DNA of 64,000 bases from the NCBI GenBank assembly GCA_024742355.1, contig JANSYM010000011.1, forward strand, positions 43,627 through 107,626, written 5' to 3'. Source of the stretch: Hyphomonadaceae bacterium (GTDB taxonomy: Bacteria; Pseudomonadota; Alphaproteobacteria; Caulobacterales; Hyphomonadaceae). The notes below the pieces were generated by a model. The model was not told where the DNA came from and ran no database searches. It worked only from the letters and a program-made list of their open reading frames with translations. Shown here in pieces: positions 44,697-53,073 of the stretch (position 1 is its first letter; each line of letters opens with the position of its first letter). Both the position numbers and the translations under genes were made by a program.

Positions 44697-44887
44697 ATGA
44701 CTTTGCTTTCGTCACTTCTGCATCCCGGCGTACTCAGAGATTGGGTCTAAGCCGTTGGCAGAAAATTGCTAACTAAAATACGCGTAATTCGATCCAACGA
44801 ATGTCGTTCGTATCTCAGTCGCCCCGATCTGCGCCCTGCGGATTAAACTTTAGAAAGCTGTTTTTGCGGCGCCCCGTTATCCGCAAC

Positions 44888-44913
44888 AAAAAACCCGCAC
44901 CTTTTGGTGCGGG
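44888..44913 (-). terminator. Rho-independent terminator of rpmE
   Basis: On the minus strand CCCGCACC and GGTGCGGG form an 8-bp perfect stem with loop AAAA, followed by six T (44893-44888). It begins 34 bases past the rpmE stop. Confidence 0.87.
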
Positions 44914-44946
44914 CTTTCTTGTCGTTTCGCCGTATTGGCGACGGGC

Positions 44947-45165
44947 TTACATAAAGCCCTTGAACTTGTCCTTGAAGCGCGAGACACGGCCGCCGCGATC
45001 GAGGTTCGCATTGCGGTCGCCGGTCCAGGCCGGGTGTGAACTGGAGTCGATGTCGAGGACGAGCTTGTCGCCTTCGCTGCCCCAGGTAGAGCGGGTCTGA
45101 TACTCCGTCCCGTCGGTCATGACGACGGTGATGAAGTGATAGTCTGGATGGCCTTCGGCTTTCAT
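44947..45165 (-). CDS. rpmE: 50S ribosomal protein L31 (zinc-free type)
   Basis: This 72-residue protein has the L31 family features: [30 protein letters not shown] and [11 protein letters not shown]. No CxxC motifs are present, so it is the zinc-independent variant common in alphaproteobacteria. A plausible ribosome binding site AGAGGC precedes the ATG. It stands alone, with its own predicted promoter and terminator. Confidence 0.95.
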   Translation of the reverse strand: MKAEGHPDYHFITVVMTDGTEYQTRSTWGSEGDKLVLDIDSSSHPAWTGDRNANLDRGGRVSRFKDKFKGFM

Positions 45166-45230
45166 CGCGGGTGCCTCTTAGAGTCTGTTACGGGACGATT
45201 ACTGACCGGCCCTGAAATCTCGAAAGCGCG

Positions 45231-45259
45231 GACATACAGGAAGGGACGCGGGAGCGCAA
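45231..45259 (-). promoter_or_regulatory. Predicted sigma-70-type promoter for rpmE
   Basis: On the minus strand TTGCGC (45259-45254), a 17-base spacer and TATGTC (45236-45231) lie about 65 bases above the rpmE start. The match is partial. Confidence 0.38.
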
Positions 45260-45350
45260 GGCAATTGAGTCATCTCAGCTGGCGGATCTGACAGTGGCGG
45301 CGCTCTGTCCATCCTGCTTGGCTCTGCTTTTGCCTCAGGAGGTCTGAAAG

Positions 45351-45818
45351 ATGGGTTTGTTTCGATGGGTAGGGTTGGGTCTGCTGGCCGCAAACTTGTT
45401 AGCACCTGCCAGTTTCGCCGAAGACATGAAGCTGCGTTACATCACGCTGTTTGATGGCGGCTGGTACAATGTCGACCCCATCATGCTGCACTGGAAGACT
45501 CCAGAGGGCGAGACCTTCTCCAAGAAGATCGGCGCCAAGATCGGCAAGGGTGAGGCCTGGTGCTATGACCTGAAAAAGGATGGCCGTGTGCCAACTGGAT
45601 CTCAAGTCTGGATCATCGCCAAGATCGAGTCTGGTGAAAACAAGAATTGCAAGAAAGACCGCAAGCACATTTACGACGAGAACAGCAATGCGATCTGGTG
45701 GCTCGAAATGCACGGAACGACGCTGAATAATAATCGCTGTGAGAACGTTTCGGACAAGAATGAATATTACACGCCGGACACACGCATAAAAGGCAACTCG
45801 ACCTTTTGTGCGGAATAA
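45351..45818 (+). CDS. Secreted hypothetical protein
   Basis: I do not recognise this 155-residue protein. It has a signal peptide (WVGLGLLAANLLAPASFAE) and a mature part of about 130 residues with four cysteines (AWCYD, KNCKK, NRCEN, TFCAE) that could form two disulfides. It is rich in Lys, Trp and Asn and lacks known domain motifs. A strong AGGAGG lies before the ATG. The next gene starts 32 bases after the stop and also encodes a secreted protein, so they form a probable two-gene unit. Confidence 0.75.
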   Translation: MGLFRWVGLGLLAANLLAPASFAEDMKLRYITLFDGGWYNVDPIMLHWKTPEGETFSKKIGAKIGKGEAWCYDLKKDGRVPTGSQVWIIAKIESGENKNCKKDRKHIYDENSNAIWWLEMHGTTLNNNRCENVSDKNEYYTPDTRIKGNSTFCAE

Positions 45819-45850
45819 TCAGCTTTCCGATCATGAAAAGAAGGTCTCCC

Positions 45851-46372
45851 ATGAACAAGCTTCTGTCCTGCGCCAGCCTGGCGCTCATCAGCGCCGCGAT
45901 CGCCCCGGTCGCCAGCGCATCCCGTGACATTTCGCAAACCAAATGCTGGATCAATGACGGCAAGTGCAACATCCAGTTCAAGAACAGGACCGGGGATTCT
46001 GGTGGCTCCGACGGTGACTCGAATCTGAATCAGACATCGTCCGCACAAACCATCACGGTGAAGGCGAAGGACTCCGATAACGACAAGACCGGAAACAAGC
46101 TCAACATCCTCGCCGGCGCGAGCAAGACCATGAATATGGAAAAGAAGGCCAAAAAGGACTTCGATTACATTCATCTGTCCTCTGCTGATTTCGGACAGGT
46201 AAACGCCTCCAAAATCTCGTGCGAGGAGGTCATCGCGGTGCTCGACGGTAATGGCACCTGCAAGGTATTTCACGGTTCCGTAACCAATGATGCGACCGCC
46301 GTCGCGTGGTATATTGGCTATCAATGCGATGGCGGAAATGTTGGCGGCCCTACGGACGCGACAGCGCGCTAG
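45851..46372 (+). CDS. Secreted hypothetical protein (partner of the preceding gene)
   Basis: I do not recognise this 173-residue protein. It has a signal peptide (LISAAIAPVASAS) and a mature part rich in Asp, Asn and Lys with five cysteines (TKCW, GKCN, ISCE, GTCK, YQCD). The region GNKLNILAGASKTMNMEKKAKKDFDYIHL looks beta-rich. The ATG at 45851 has AGAAGG about 7 bases upstream; an earlier in-frame start would overlap the previous gene and lose the signal peptide. The pair 45351-46372 has no domain assignment. Confidence 0.75.
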   Translation: MNKLLSCASLALISAAIAPVASASRDISQTKCWINDGKCNIQFKNRTGDSGGSDGDSNLNQTSSAQTITVKAKDSDNDKTGNKLNILAGASKTMNMEKKAKKDFDYIHLSSADFGQVNASKISCEEVIAVLDGNGTCKVFHGSVTNDATAVAWYIGYQCDGGNVGGPTDATAR

Positions 46373-46394
46373 GAATGGCGAAGATCGCCAGCTC

Positions 46395-47105
46395 TTACGT
46401 TTTGTTGTCGGCGACCCCTGAGGCGAGTTCCGGATCGAGATAATCCGCGGTAATCCGCTTGTCTGCCTTCTCTAATCGCCATGTATAATAGGCAAAGGCC
46501 ATCCAGCCGAGATGAAAAACGATTCCGGCGATCAGCGCCAGCCACCCCGGAATTGGCCCGATATGGGCGCGGTAAAGATATTCCTCGACCGAGCCGACAT
46601 CGGTGGGATGCATACCGATCTTGGCATAATAGGCCGCTGCCTGGATGACGAAGAGCCAGCCATAATTGCGGCGTAGACGGCGTCCGATCGCCCGCATGCC
46701 GGAAATCCGGTGGCGCGGACGCAGGTAATCGTCCGATAGGGCTGTGCCCTTGTCCATCGCGATCTGCGCGCCCTGACCGCGCAACATCGGCACATAATTG
46801 GTGATCTCGATCATCCGCGCGCGGAATTTCCAGACATAGAAATAACGATAGCGCCGCGCTTCCAGCACCAGGAACATGGCCGACAACAAGCCGACCAGCA
46901 CAATCGGCAGCGGCGAGGCCTGCTCATTCGCGAAGCTGACGGAAAAGGCGATGCCAGTAGAGACAACCGCCCAATTCGTCGTCATGTCCAGACGCTGGCG
47001 CCAGATCGTCGAGCGGTAGACCTCGGCCCGGTAAAGGTGCGCGAGAGCGCCAATTTCTGCACTACCGGCAATGGCTTCTGGCGGATCCTGGTCTGCATCG
47101 ATCAT
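46395..47105 (-). CDS. DUF2270 domain-containing membrane protein
   Basis: This 236-residue protein matches DUF2270, an uncharacterised family: HLYRAEVYRSTIWRQRLDMTTNWAVVSTG near the N-terminus, then helices around PLPIVLVGLLSAMFLVLEARRYRYF and a C-terminal helix pair (GWLALIAGIVFHLGWMAFAYYTW). Topology suggests four helices. No function is known. It follows the 249-residue secreted gene by 23 bases on the same strand. Confidence 0.88.
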   Translation of the reverse strand: MIDADQDPPEAIAGSAEIGALAHLYRAEVYRSTIWRQRLDMTTNWAVVSTGIAFSVSFANEQASPLPIVLVGLLSAMFLVLEARRYRYFYVWKFRARMIEITNYVPMLRGQGAQIAMDKGTALSDDYLRPRHRISGMRAIGRRLRRNYGWLFVIQAAAYYAKIGMHPTDVGSVEEYLYRAHIGPIPGWLALIAGIVFHLGWMAFAYYTWRLEKADKRITADYLDPELASGVADNKT

Positions 47106-47128
47106 GTTGCAGGTATAACCTGAATCGG

Positions 47129-47878
47129 TCAGCCGCCAATCTGGCTTTTCCGCGCATTGCAGTAGCCAAATTCCTGTATCGCGCGGTAGCCTTCGAGGAC
47201 GCGGCGCACCTCGCGCGTATCCTCGTCGCTGTCGATGGCGCGAATGCGGCCAAGCAGGACCAGCACATCGCCATCAATTCGCGCCCGCCAGATGGCGTAG
47301 CGCAGATTGCCCGGTGCATCTGTATAGAGCAGCGCGCGCTCAAACCGGTCGCGATCACACCGCGCCATGGCGAGTTCTGCGGCGGCGTGGGCGAGGTTCG
47401 GTTTTTCGAACGCCGACGCCATGCGGGTCAGGTCGAGGAGTGCATCGTTCAGTGCAGCTGCGCCCGACGCATCCTCAGCCATCAACCGCTTGCCGGCCGA
47501 CAGGAGCGCGTCGGCCCGTCCGAAATTCAGAGGCTCTGCGCGGTCCTTGGCGACACTGATCAGGCGCTCGGTTCCGCCTTCGCGCAAAAGTGGCTCAGCC
47601 TTCTGCCAGCCAAAATCCGGATAGGTAACCGGGGCCGGTGCGGATGTGCCGAGGCGATTCTCCCAATAGGCAATCAGGTCCGGCTCTTCGGCTGTGCTCG
47701 CAACCTCGAGGAAGGCGGGTGTCAGACGCGCAAGCTTGTCTTCAGGCAAGACCAGAGCCGCGCTCCAGGCGGCATCAAGGACGCAGCCGGCTTCCGATTT
47801 CTCGCAGCCTGAACTGTCCGCAGACGCCGACATCAAGCCAAGTGGAAGGCACAAGAATGCGGAAATCAGCCATTTCAT
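47129..47878 (-). CDS. Secreted helical hypothetical protein
   Basis: I do not recognise this 249-residue protein. A signal peptide (FLCLPLGLMSASA) is followed by a Cys-containing segment (SSGCEKSEAGCVLDAAWSAAL) and a helix-rich body with Leu/Ala heptad-like stretches (AALNDALLDLTRMA, AHAAAELAMARCD), resembling TPR-like or helical-repeat proteins. No catalytic motif is visible. It lies between queF and DUF2270 on the same strand. Confidence 0.65.
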   Translation of the reverse strand: MKWLISAFLCLPLGLMSASADSSGCEKSEAGCVLDAAWSAALVLPEDKLARLTPAFLEVASTAEEPDLIAYWENRLGTSAPAPVTYPDFGWQKAEPLLREGGTERLISVAKDRAEPLNFGRADALLSAGKRLMAEDASGAAALNDALLDLTRMASAFEKPNLAHAAAELAMARCDRDRFERALLYTDAPGNLRYAIWRARIDGDVLVLLGRIRAIDSDEDTREVRRVLEGYRAIQEFGYCNARKSQIGG

Positions 47879-47938
47879 AGCGCTGCTGTATCAGATGTTT
47901 CTGAACGCAAGCTGAGTAAGCGCAACGGAAACAGCGCC

Positions 47939-48406
47939 TTAGCCGCGTCCGCGATACGGCGCGACGCCAGTGTCGGGCACATATAGTCCTTCCGGAAGCG
48001 GTCCGGTTTGCCAGAATACGTCGATCGGGATTCCGCCGCGCGGATACCAATAGCCACTGATCCGCAGCCAGCGCGGGTCGAGCAAGGCGGCAATCTCTTT
48101 CCCGACCTTGAGCGTACAGTCCTCATGGAAACTGCCATGATTGCGGAAACTGGTGAGGAAGAGTTTCAGGCTCTTGCTCTCAACCAGCCAGTCGCCCGGG
48201 GCATAGTCAATGACCAGGTGCGCGAAGTCCGGCTGTCCGGTGACCGGGCATAGCGAGGTGAATTCCGGACAGACAAAACGCGTCAGATAAAGCGTATCGG
48301 GGTGCGGGTTCTGCACGCGCTCCAGCGTTGCTTCGTCCGGCGATTGCGGCGCAGTGCTTTGCTGTCCGAGTTGGCCCAGGTCCGAATAGATATCCTTATC
48401 CGCCAT
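47939..48406 (-). CDS. queF: preQ1 synthase (NADPH-dependent 7-cyano-7-deazaguanine reductase)
   Basis: This 155-residue enzyme reduces preQ0 to preQ1 in queuosine biosynthesis. The unimodular QueF type is indicated by the catalytic Cys in [18 protein letters not shown], the E-S-K-S-L-K-L-F loop and the FHEDC segment. The ATG at 48406 follows the antiporter stop by one base; a TTG at 48418 would add 4 residues and overlap that gene. No other queuosine gene lies in the window, and no preQ1 riboswitch is seen. Confidence 0.95.
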   Translation of the reverse strand: MADKDIYSDLGQLGQQSTAPQSPDEATLERVQNPHPDTLYLTRFVCPEFTSLCPVTGQPDFAHLVIDYAPGDWLVESKSLKLFLTSFRNHGSFHEDCTLKVGKEIAALLDPRWLRISGYWYPRGGIPIDVFWQTGPLPEGLYVPDTGVAPYRGRG

Positions 48407-48407
48407 A

Positions 48408-49436
48408 TCAGCCCCCAAAGGTCGGGATCAGGTCGAAGCGCAGACCCATATACAGGAAATAGGCTGACAGCAGGATGCCGCCCTCCCAGCGGGCAATCTT
48501 GCGCCCGGTAAAGGCGAAGACGAATAGCAGCACCACGGACAGGAAGATGGCGCCCATATCGGTCCAGGTGACCATGCTCGCCGCCTGGCCGAACTGCATG
48601 GCGGCCACTTCGAGCGGAACACTGACGGCGGTGGTTTCGATGAGGGAGAACGGATAGACGATCGCGGAAATCCCGAGAATGCCGAGAATATTGAACACGT
48701 TCGAACCCAGAACATTGCCGAGTGCGACGTCCGCCTTGCCTTTGCGCGCCGCCATGATCGAGGTGACCAGCTCTGGCAAGCTGGTACCGATGGCGACAAT
48801 CGAGATACCGATGACGGTTTCGGACACGCCAAACAGGCGCGCCGCGTCGGAGCCGCCCTCAACCAGGAATTTTGCGCCAAAGATCACGCCGACTATGCCG
48901 CCCAGCGTCAGCAGCAAGGACAGCCAGATCGGGTCATCATGATCAAACTCCTCGGCTTCGTGCTGATGCAGTTTACCGGCGGCGCTATTGGCTCTGCGGT
49001 CGAGGATCACTGACGTCACCAGATAAACCACCAGCAAGCCGGTGAACAGGATGCCGGTGAGGCGCGTAAACGCGTCCATCCACACGACAATTGCGAAGAT
49101 GATGGTGACGGCGACCATGAAAATGCCGTCGCGAGCGAGGGATTTGGGGTTGGTCATGATCGCGCGCACAAAGGCTGCGGCGCCGATGACCAGCAGAATA
49201 TTGGCGACATTCGAGCCGATGACATTACCGATCGAGATTCCGACCGCGCCTTCGCTCAAGGCTTCGAGGCTGGTGACCAGTTCCGGCAGGCTGGTGCCGA
49301 AGCCGACCAGAGTCAGGCCGATAACAAGTTCTGACATGCCTGCCTTGCGGGCAACACCAACCGATCCGCGCACCAGGGCTTCACCGCCAGCGAAGAGCAG
49401 GAGAAAGCCGCCCAGGATCAGCATGGTCATCATCAT
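48408..49436 (-). CDS. Calcium/sodium antiporter (YrbG/CaCA family)
   Basis: This 342-residue protein has two inverted repeats, each with the alpha-motif: [15 protein letters not shown] in the first half and [13 protein letters not shown] in the second, plus [11 protein letters not shown] and [11 protein letters not shown]. This is the CaCA exchanger signature. An acidic His-containing loop ([12 protein letters not shown]) connects the halves. Four Met codons start the frame; the ATG at 49436 has a GGGAG at a workable distance. Ion selectivity is inferred. It is one base from queF on the same strand. Confidence 0.92.
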   Translation of the reverse strand: MMMTMLILGGFLLLFAGGEALVRGSVGVARKAGMSELVIGLTLVGFGTSLPELVTSLEALSEGAVGISIGNVIGSNVANILLVIGAAAFVRAIMTNPKSLARDGIFMVAVTIIFAIVVWMDAFTRLTGILFTGLLVVYLVTSVILDRRANSAAGKLHQHEAEEFDHDDPIWLSLLLTLGGIVGVIFGAKFLVEGGSDAARLFGVSETVIGISIVAIGTSLPELVTSIMAARKGKADVALGNVLGSNVFNILGILGISAIVYPFSLIETTAVSVPLEVAAMQFGQAASMVTWTDMGAIFLSVVLLFVFAFTGRKIARWEGGILLSAYFLYMGLRFDLIPTFGG

Positions 49437-49543
49437 TGGTTTTTTTGCTCCCAACCGCTTGGCGCGAATATGTGTACCCTTGCCAAGATGTCCATCCGGG
49501 TAAATGATTTCGACTGCGACGAACAGCCCCGGAGCCAGCTCTT

Positions 49544-50020
49544 ATGCAGTGCAAGTCCCTGATCATCGCCTGTGCGATTGGAATCCTACTCCCCGCATGC
49601 ACGGTAAACGGCCACATGGATTGGGACCTTGGGGGCGCAGAAGCGACATCGCCTGAAGTTCAGCTCCTGACCATTCTGGAAGACCAGCAGGCTGCGTGGA
49701 ACACGGGCGATATAGACGGCTTCATGAGTGCCTATTGGCAATCGCCGGATTTGCGGTTCGCTTCGGGCGGCACCGTGACATCCGGCTGGCAGAGCACGCG
49801 CGACCGGTATCATGAGCGCTATTCAAACCGCGCCTTGATGGGGCAGCTCTCCTTTGATGCGCTCGAGTTTGACCTTCTTGGCGATGACGCTGCGATCGTA
49901 CATGGGCGCTGGGCGCTGACGCGTGAGGCCGACCGCCCGTCCGGCCTGTTTACGCTGCTTTTCAAACAGATTGATGGCGAATGGAAAATCGTCAGCGACA
50001 CAACAACATCGGCAGATTGA
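49544..50020 (+). CDS. DUF4440/SnoaL-like lipoprotein
   Basis: This 158-residue protein has a lipoprotein signal with lipobox LPAC at Cys19 and a mature NTF2-like fold: ILEDQQAAWNTGDIDGFMSAYW then SWQSTRD-like helices and a C-terminal GLFTLLFKQIDGEWKIVSD strand. DUF4440 members are small, often of unknown activity. The VOC gene starts 3 bases after its stop, so they are likely co-transcribed. Confidence 0.85.
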   Translation: MQCKSLIIACAIGILLPACTVNGHMDWDLGGAEATSPEVQLLTILEDQQAAWNTGDIDGFMSAYWQSPDLRFASGGTVTSGWQSTRDRYHERYSNRALMGQLSFDALEFDLLGDDAAIVHGRWALTREADRPSGLFTLLFKQIDGEWKIVSDTTTSAD

Positions 50021-50022
50021 AC

Positions 50023-50763
50023 ATGACCCTACCCCGTATCCGACAACTGGTTTTCGCTTCGAATGATGCTGAGGACATAGGCCGTCTCCGCCACATCCTC
50101 GATCTTGGCGAGGGCTTTGTCGATGCCGGTGTCGGCGCCTTCGGGTTGACCAATGGTGTGTTCGCACTCGGCGATCAGTTTCTCGAAGTTGTGGTACCGG
50201 TTGAAGAGAATACGGCCGCTGGCCGGTTTATTGACCGCACGGGCGGCGTCGGTGGCTATATGGCGATCTTCCAGACCGACGACCTGGCGGGCGTCCGGCG
50301 CCGCGCCGATGATTTACACATCAGGCGGGTCTGGAACATTGACCGCGAGGACATTTCTGCCAGCCACTTGCACCCGGCCGACATTGGCGCCGCGATTGTC
50401 TCGATCGACGAGGCGCACCCGGAAGGATCCTGGCTGTGGGGCGGACCGGGCTGGCGAGAAAACAGCCGCCCAGGCGCGCTGACCCGACTGGACGTCACGG
50501 CCACGGATCCGCAAGTCCTGAGCGAGCGCTGGGGACGGGTCCTGCGCGCGCCGTCACGGGCGGTCGGACACGGCATCTACGAGCTTGAGCTCGGCGAGCA
50601 CATCGTCTCGTTCACGCCAGGCGACCGCGATTATCTCTCCGAATACCGGCTCCAGCATTCCGATGCCAGCGCGTGTCTGGCTCGCGCCAGCGATCTCGGC
50701 CTGGAGACAGATGACAGCGCTTTTGTGTTTCTAGGCGTCCGCATTTCCCTGTCTGCCGATTGA
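50023..50763 (+). CDS. VOC (glyoxalase-like) family protein
   Basis: This 246-residue protein resembles the glyoxalase_3/VOC group: an N-terminal LPRIRQLVFASNDAEDIGRLRHIL helix-strand and a second half with GALTRLDVTATDPQVLSERWGRVL. Metal ligands are not certain. Substrate is unknown. The ATG at 50023 was chosen because the longer frame would begin inside the lipoprotein gene. Its stop is about 67 bases before the ion-channel gene. Confidence 0.82.
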   Translation: MTLPRIRQLVFASNDAEDIGRLRHILDLGEGFVDAGVGAFGLTNGVFALGDQFLEVVVPVEENTAAGRFIDRTGGVGGYMAIFQTDDLAGVRRRADDLHIRRVWNIDREDISASHLHPADIGAAIVSIDEAHPEGSWLWGGPGWRENSRPGALTRLDVTATDPQVLSERWGRVLRAPSRAVGHGIYELELGEHIVSFTPGDRDYLSEYRLQHSDASACLARASDLGLETDDSAFVFLGVRISLSAD

Positions 50764-50830
50764 TCCTGTCTCCCAGACCGCTAAAACCGCGAGAAACGAA
50801 TCGCACGCGGGGCGGGAGAGGCTTGCAAGC

Positions 50831-51703
50831 ATGAAACAGGGCACACTCGATCTCGAGACCAGCAATTCAGCGTTGGAAACGGCGATTGAAGGCAGCGTAT
50901 TTCGAAATTTCATCACCACGCTGATCATCGTGAACGCGATCATCCTTGGCGTGCTGACTTATGAGCGTTCCTTGCCGGGCGGGTTTGTCTCATCGCTGAG
51001 CTGGTTCGATCAGGCGGTGACCTTCATCTTCGCCGTAGAGATCGCTTTGAAGCTGTTCGTCTATCGTTTGAACTTCTTCCGTCAGGGCTGGAACTGGTTC
51101 GATTTCCTCGTTGTTGGAATTTCGCTCATCCCCGGCGGCGCAGCCTTCTCGGTCTTGCGCGCCATGCGGGTGCTGCGGGTGCTGCGACTTTTACACATCG
51201 TCCCGATGATGCGGCGGATCACTGAGGCCTTGCTGAATGCCTTGCCAGGAATGGGCGCAATTCTCGCCGTTCTGGCTCTGCTGACCTATGTCGGCGCGGT
51301 GATGGCGACGAACATGTACGGCAACACTGACAATCCGGAAGTCCTCGAATTGTTCGGTGACCTGCCGAGCTCCGCCTATTCACTGTTCCAGGTCATGACC
51401 ATGGATGGCTGGCGCTTCGAAGTCGTCCAGAAGGTGGTCGATGACGGTCATCCCTTCGCCCCGATTTTCTTCCTTCTGTTTATCTTCGTCGCGAGTTTTG
51501 CGGTCCTGAACTTGTTCATCGCCCTGATCGTTGATGCGCTCGCCGAGGAACAGCGGGCAGCAACGGACGAGCATCTGGAAGAGATCGAGGAAGAAATGGA
51601 CGAGGAGTTCGGCTCAGCCGACAAGGAACGCGATCAGATCATCGAAATGCTGACCGACCTCAAGAACGAGATTGCCGCGCTCAAAGCCGAGAAATCTGAC
51701 TAG
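50831..51703 (+). CDS. Prokaryotic voltage-gated cation channel (NavBac-type) with TMDGW filter
   Basis: This 290-residue protein has the six-helix layout of bacterial voltage-gated sodium channels. S4 carries arginines in the FSVLRAMRVLRVLRLLHIV pattern; S2 has FIFAVEIALKL and S3 NWFDFLVV. The pore selectivity filter reads T190-M-D-G-W194, where NaChBac/NavAb have TLESW, so Glu is replaced by Asp and Ser by Gly. Gly at this position also marks the calcium-selective CavMr; Asp occurs in engineered calcium-selective NavAb. The C-terminus is an acidic coiled coil (EEIEEEMDEEF). Selectivity is inferred, not shown. Confidence 0.9.
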   Translation: MKQGTLDLETSNSALETAIEGSVFRNFITTLIIVNAIILGVLTYERSLPGGFVSSLSWFDQAVTFIFAVEIALKLFVYRLNFFRQGWNWFDFLVVGISLIPGGAAFSVLRAMRVLRVLRLLHIVPMMRRITEALLNALPGMGAILAVLALLTYVGAVMATNMYGNTDNPEVLELFGDLPSSAYSLFQVMTMDGWRFEVVQKVVDDGHPFAPIFFLLFIFVASFAVLNLFIALIVDALAEEQRAATDEHLEEIEEEMDEEFGSADKERDQIIEMLTDLKNEIAALKAEKSD

Positions 51704-52004
51704 CATCCAAATACAAGTGTCCCGCCAGCAAGGGTACTGGCGGGACTATGCCGGAAAGCCGGTAATGGGGGGGGACGCGCGACTTCCCGGCAAATCTTTT
51801 GTTTCGACGGAAGCTCACAGTCGGCAACACCGTATCGATCTCGTGGATCAGAGCATCGGTTCAGGCGGCTGACAAATCACCATTGAGTGTACGGGCTGTG
51901 AAACGCTGAGTGATGAAAATTGGCGACGTCCCGATCGACCACTTAACACACATGTCAGTATTGCCACCTGACAGCCGTCATCAATACGCGCTATAGGTGC
52001 GCGC
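51704..52004. other. 301-base intergenic region with a 10-bp hairpin, no gene seen
   Basis: A perfect inverted repeat GTCCCGCCAG-8-CTGGCGGGAC lies at 51719-51746, shortly after the channel stop, but without a T-run. A run of eight G follows near 51768-51775. The rest shows no ORF with coding character and no RNA gene. It should contain the promoter of the TerB-J gene. Confidence 0.5.
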
Positions 52005-52706
52005 ATGTCGATGTGGCAACGATTGATTGAGGGCGGGAAACGCTTGTTTGACGTGGATGCGGTGGAGGAACCGCTCCCGGCCGATCTCGAATGCGCGCCA
52101 GACCCAAATGATGTCGGCTTCACCGCCGCCGTCGTCGGCCTTGGCGCCAAAATGGCGAAAGCCGACGGGCGCGTCACAGATGATGAGATCATGGTCTTTT
52201 CGCGCGTGTTCCAGACCGCGCCCAAAGACGCTGCGGCCGTCCGCCGAGTGTTCAATCTCGCCCAGCAGACCGTCAATGGCTATGAATCCTATGCCCGCAA
52301 GATCGGCCGCAAATACGCCGCGCGCCCATGTCTGCTCGAAGGCGTCCTCGACGGATTGTTCATGATCGCCACCGCGGACGGTGTCGTCACCGAGGATGAA
52401 CTGTCTTACTTGCAGACCGTGTCAGAAGCTTTCGGATTCACTGAAGCGACATTCCGGCGGATCAAAGCCAGCCATATGGGCGCGGATCGCGACGATCCCT
52501 ATCATATTCTCGGTGTTCCCCATGACGCCGAATTCGAGGAAATCCGCAAAGTCTATCGGCGCCTGATGGCCGACAATCACCCTGACCGGGTCCTGCAGAA
52601 TGGCGCGCCGCGAGAGTTTGAAAACGCCGCCCATGAAAAGGCGGCAACCATTACCAGCGCCTATGCCCGAATCCGCGCAGAGCGGGGCCTGATCGCGGTT
52701 AATTGA
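52005..52706 (+). CDS. TerB plus J-domain cytoplasmic protein (DjlA-like)
   Basis: This 233-residue protein has an acidic TerB-like helical domain (DVGFTAAVVGLGAKMAKADGRVTDDEI through VVTEDELSYLQTV, with Asp-containing turns) and a C-terminal J domain (DPYHILGVPHDAEFEEIRKVYRRLM) with the HPD motif at about residue 198 in DNHPDRV. DjlA has the same domains plus a membrane anchor, which is absent here. It likely stimulates an Hsp70. No dnaK is nearby. Confidence 0.9.
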   Translation: MSMWQRLIEGGKRLFDVDAVEEPLPADLECAPDPNDVGFTAAVVGLGAKMAKADGRVTDDEIMVFSRVFQTAPKDAAAVRRVFNLAQQTVNGYESYARKIGRKYAARPCLLEGVLDGLFMIATADGVVTEDELSYLQTVSEAFGFTEATFRRIKASHMGADRDDPYHILGVPHDAEFEEIRKVYRRLMADNHPDRVLQNGAPREFENAAHEKAATITSAYARIRAERGLIAVN

Positions 52707-52776
52707 TGAATGGTCATGCTCCAGCCGTTGACGGCATCTTCCTTGCAAGCCAACTAAGTGGTAAGAAGAGACCATC

Positions 52777-53070
52777 ATGACCGCGACTCACACTGCACCT
52801 TACGGCTTTCCCCACAATCTCCTGACGCTCCTGCGCCGGGCCGGAAACCTAATGGCCAAAGGCATTCTCGCGGTTGCGATCATCTTCATGGCCGGCATGA
52901 TCGCCGTCGCCACAGCGGTTGCGGGCCTCGCTTTAGCGGCCTTCGCCATCATCCTGAGACTGACCGGATCGAGAGATGATTCGCCACGTACGCACTATGA
53001 AGAGACCGCGGACAACGGCACAATCACGCTGGAAGCGAAAAAAACACCGCGCGGTTGGACGGTCGAATAG
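52777..53070 (+). CDS. Small membrane protein of unknown function
   Basis: This 97-residue protein has a basic N-terminus and a long hydrophobic segment (about residues 27-62) that could form one or two helices, followed by a short charged tail. I do not recognise it. GGTAAGAAGAG precedes the ATG. Its stop is 3 bases from the convergent MscS gene. Confidence 0.65.
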   Translation: MTATHTAPYGFPHNLLTLLRRAGNLMAKGILAVAIIFMAGMIAVATAVAGLALAAFAIILRLTGSRDDSPRTHYEETADNGTITLEAKKTPRGWTVE

Positions 53071-53073
53071 GCC

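Noticed and set aside
47939..48406. preQ1 riboswitch before queF
   Set aside because: The gene begins one base after the antiporter stop, leaving no room for an aptamer.
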